Shown piece after piece: positions 34,904 to 36,104 of a DNA stretch of 36,104 bases. The position numbers and the translations under genes were made by a program. The stretch's first letter is position 1; each line of letters starts with the position of its first letter. The DNA is taken from the NCBI RefSeq assembly GCF_022842015.1, contig NZ_JALHQJ010000032.1:1-36104 (forward strand). Reading direction: 5' to 3'. The notes below the pieces were generated by a model. That model was not told where the DNA came from. It made no database searches and worked only from the letters and a program-made list of their open reading frames with translations. The stretch comes from Nitrosomonas sp. GTDB lineage: Bacteria; Pseudomonadota; Gammaproteobacteria; Burkholderiales; Nitrosomonadaceae.

Positions 34904-36103
34904 CTAATCCGTGCGCAATGCATCTACTGGATTCAATTTTGCTGCCTGCATAGCTGGGATTACACCGGCGGCGAGGCCGATCAGCATCGATATACATAAG
35001 GCGCCAAGGACATAATCCCATGGAATATTTACTGGTAGATCGCTGATGAGTAATTTGAGCAACCAAGCGATACCAGAGCCAATGAGCAACCCTGCCACTC
35101 CACCCAATGTGGAAAGCGCAATAGACTCCAACAAGAATAAAATACGGATGCGTGAACGTGTCGCGCCCAAGGCAGTGAGCAAACCAATTTCCGACACCCG
35201 CTCAGAAACCGTGATATGCATTAACGCGACCATACCGATAGCACCGACGATCAAAGAAATACCGCCCAGCGCAGCAACGGCAAACTTTAACACGTTCAAA
35301 ATGGTGGATAAAGTACTGAGCATTTGCTGCTGTGATTTGACGGAAAAATCTTCGCGCCCGTGACGCGCGATCAGGATACGCTGGATATCTTCGACAACAG
35401 CTTGCACTGGCGCATCTGGAAAGTATGCCAGTTGAATTTCCATTACACCTTGTCGGTTGAATACTTCTAATGCCCGAGTTGTGGGTATGAAAACTGTGTC
35501 ATCCAGATCGAAGCCGAGCACTTGACCCTTGGATGCCATCACTCCGATAACACGAAAGCGCGTCCCGCCAACTTGCAGAATCGCACCAAGAGGATTGGTA
35601 TCACCGAATAATTCAGCGCGCACTTTGGCACCCAGTACTACATACGCACGTGGATTACGCGGATCATCATCGGGTAAAAATTGTCCGATTTCGATTTGCA
35701 TGTTAAAAGCCTTGGCAAAATCAGGTCCCTGACCATACGCGGTTACGCGTCGGCTACGGCCTTGCGCACGAATTTCCGCATTCCCGACTACGCTGGCGTT
35801 GGTATATTCGGCGTAGCGGCTCTGTTTCAGCGCCATCGCATCTTCTATCGTTAATAATCGTGCGCTGCCAATAGCGCCCAGAGAGCCGCCATGTGTATTG
35901 ATTTTCCCTGGTGTGACCGTAACGATATTGGTACCAAACTGAGTGAATTCTGACAGCACAAATCGCTGCACACCATCGCCAATTGCGGTCAAGAGGATGA
36001 CCGCAGCAATTCCGACGGCAATTCCTGAGGCTGATAATGCGGTACGCAGCCGATGGGCTGTTAGTGACCGGAAGGAAAAATAGAAAGTGTCAATCGTGTT
36101 CAT
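34904..36103 (-). CDS. MacB-type ABC transporter permease
   Basis: The 399-residue protein is complete, its ATG at 36103 lying one base from the window edge. It has the MacB/FtsX layout: an N-terminal membrane helix (about 15-40) preceded by TIDTFYFSFRSLTAHRLRTALS, a large periplasmic domain (about 45-270), and three C-terminal helices (FAVAALGGISLIVGAIGMVAL, ISLGGVAGLLIGS-like, VLGALCISMLIGLAAG), ending AAKLNPVDALRTD. Such permeases work with an ATPase and often a periplasmic adaptor to export peptides, toxins or lipoproteins. The partner genes should lie just beyond the window. The substrate cannot be told from this gene. Confidence 0.93.
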   Translation of the reverse strand: MNTIDTFYFSFRSLTAHRLRTALSASGIAVGIAAVILLTAIGDGVQRFVLSEFTQFGTNIVTVTPGKINTHGGSLGAIGSARLLTIEDAMALKQSRYAEYTNASVVGNAEIRAQGRSRRVTAYGQGPDFAKAFNMQIEIGQFLPDDDPRNPRAYVVLGAKVRAELFGDTNPLGAILQVGGTRFRVIGVMASKGQVLGFDLDDTVFIPTTRALEVFNRQGVMEIQLAYFPDAPVQAVVEDIQRILIARHGREDFSVKSQQQMLSTLSTILNVLKFAVAALGGISLIVGAIGMVALMHITVSERVSEIGLLTALGATRSRIRILFLLESIALSTLGGVAGLLIGSGIAWLLKLLISDLPVNIPWDYVLGALCISMLIGLAAGVIPAMQAAKLNPVDALRTD

Positions 36104-36104
36104 T

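Overview
The window reads like a chromosome segment of a betaproteobacterial ammonia oxidiser, most likely Nitrosomonas or a close relative. The main reason is a small cytochrome c whose predicted mature form is 81 residues, begins DADLAK, and has the haem and Met-ligand spacing I recall for Nitrosomonas europaea cytochrome c-552. The gene repertoire also fits: phoBR, lgt, ilvD, a dacC-dat-ybeD-lipB-lipA cluster, and ubiE beside a DUF971 gene. I see no tRNA, rRNA, CRISPR array, insertion sequence or phage gene. The species assignment is inference.

Bases 1-3250 hold a cluster of small exported proteins: a YcnI/DUF1775-like protein, a HEAT-repeat protein, and two near-identical 153-aa paralogues made by tandem duplication. 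Three of the four are predicted to start with histidine after signal-peptide removal, which suggests extracytoplasmic copper binding. Bases 3260-8290 carry ubiE and a DUF971 gene (minus), phoB-phoR (plus), a small exported protein and lgt (minus). Bases 8380-11110 carry ilvD, cytochrome c-552 and an OsmC-family gene (plus). Bases 11140-15080 form a minus-strand operon running from a penicillin-binding protein through a D-amino-acid transaminase to lipoate synthesis.

Bases 15360-19570 hold a His-rich lipoprotein, a possible RCC1-repeat relic, rsmI-pyrC (minus) and the divergent lppC-yraN pair. Bases 20050-22930 hold a hot-dog thioesterase, a membrane protein, an orphan terminator that may mark a small RNA, and sdaA. 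Bases 23130-28600 are an iron region: a Fur-box promoter before bfd, a TonB-dependent siderophore receptor, and an unrecognised 749-aa exported protein with two internal repeats behind its own Fur box. Bases 28770-34770 hold a glycine-zipper lipoprotein, cheV with a FliA-type promoter, a membrane-anchored C13 (legumain-like) protease, a secreted glutathione peroxidase paired with a membrane protein, and a phosphate-type porin gene broken by one in-frame stop. The window ends with a complete MacB-type ABC permease gene.

The candidates most likely to be little described are the cluster with predicted N-terminal histidines and the Fur-controlled repeat protein. The clearest genetic lesion is the nonsense codon in the porin gene. 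All family assignments come from reading the sequences; no database search was run.
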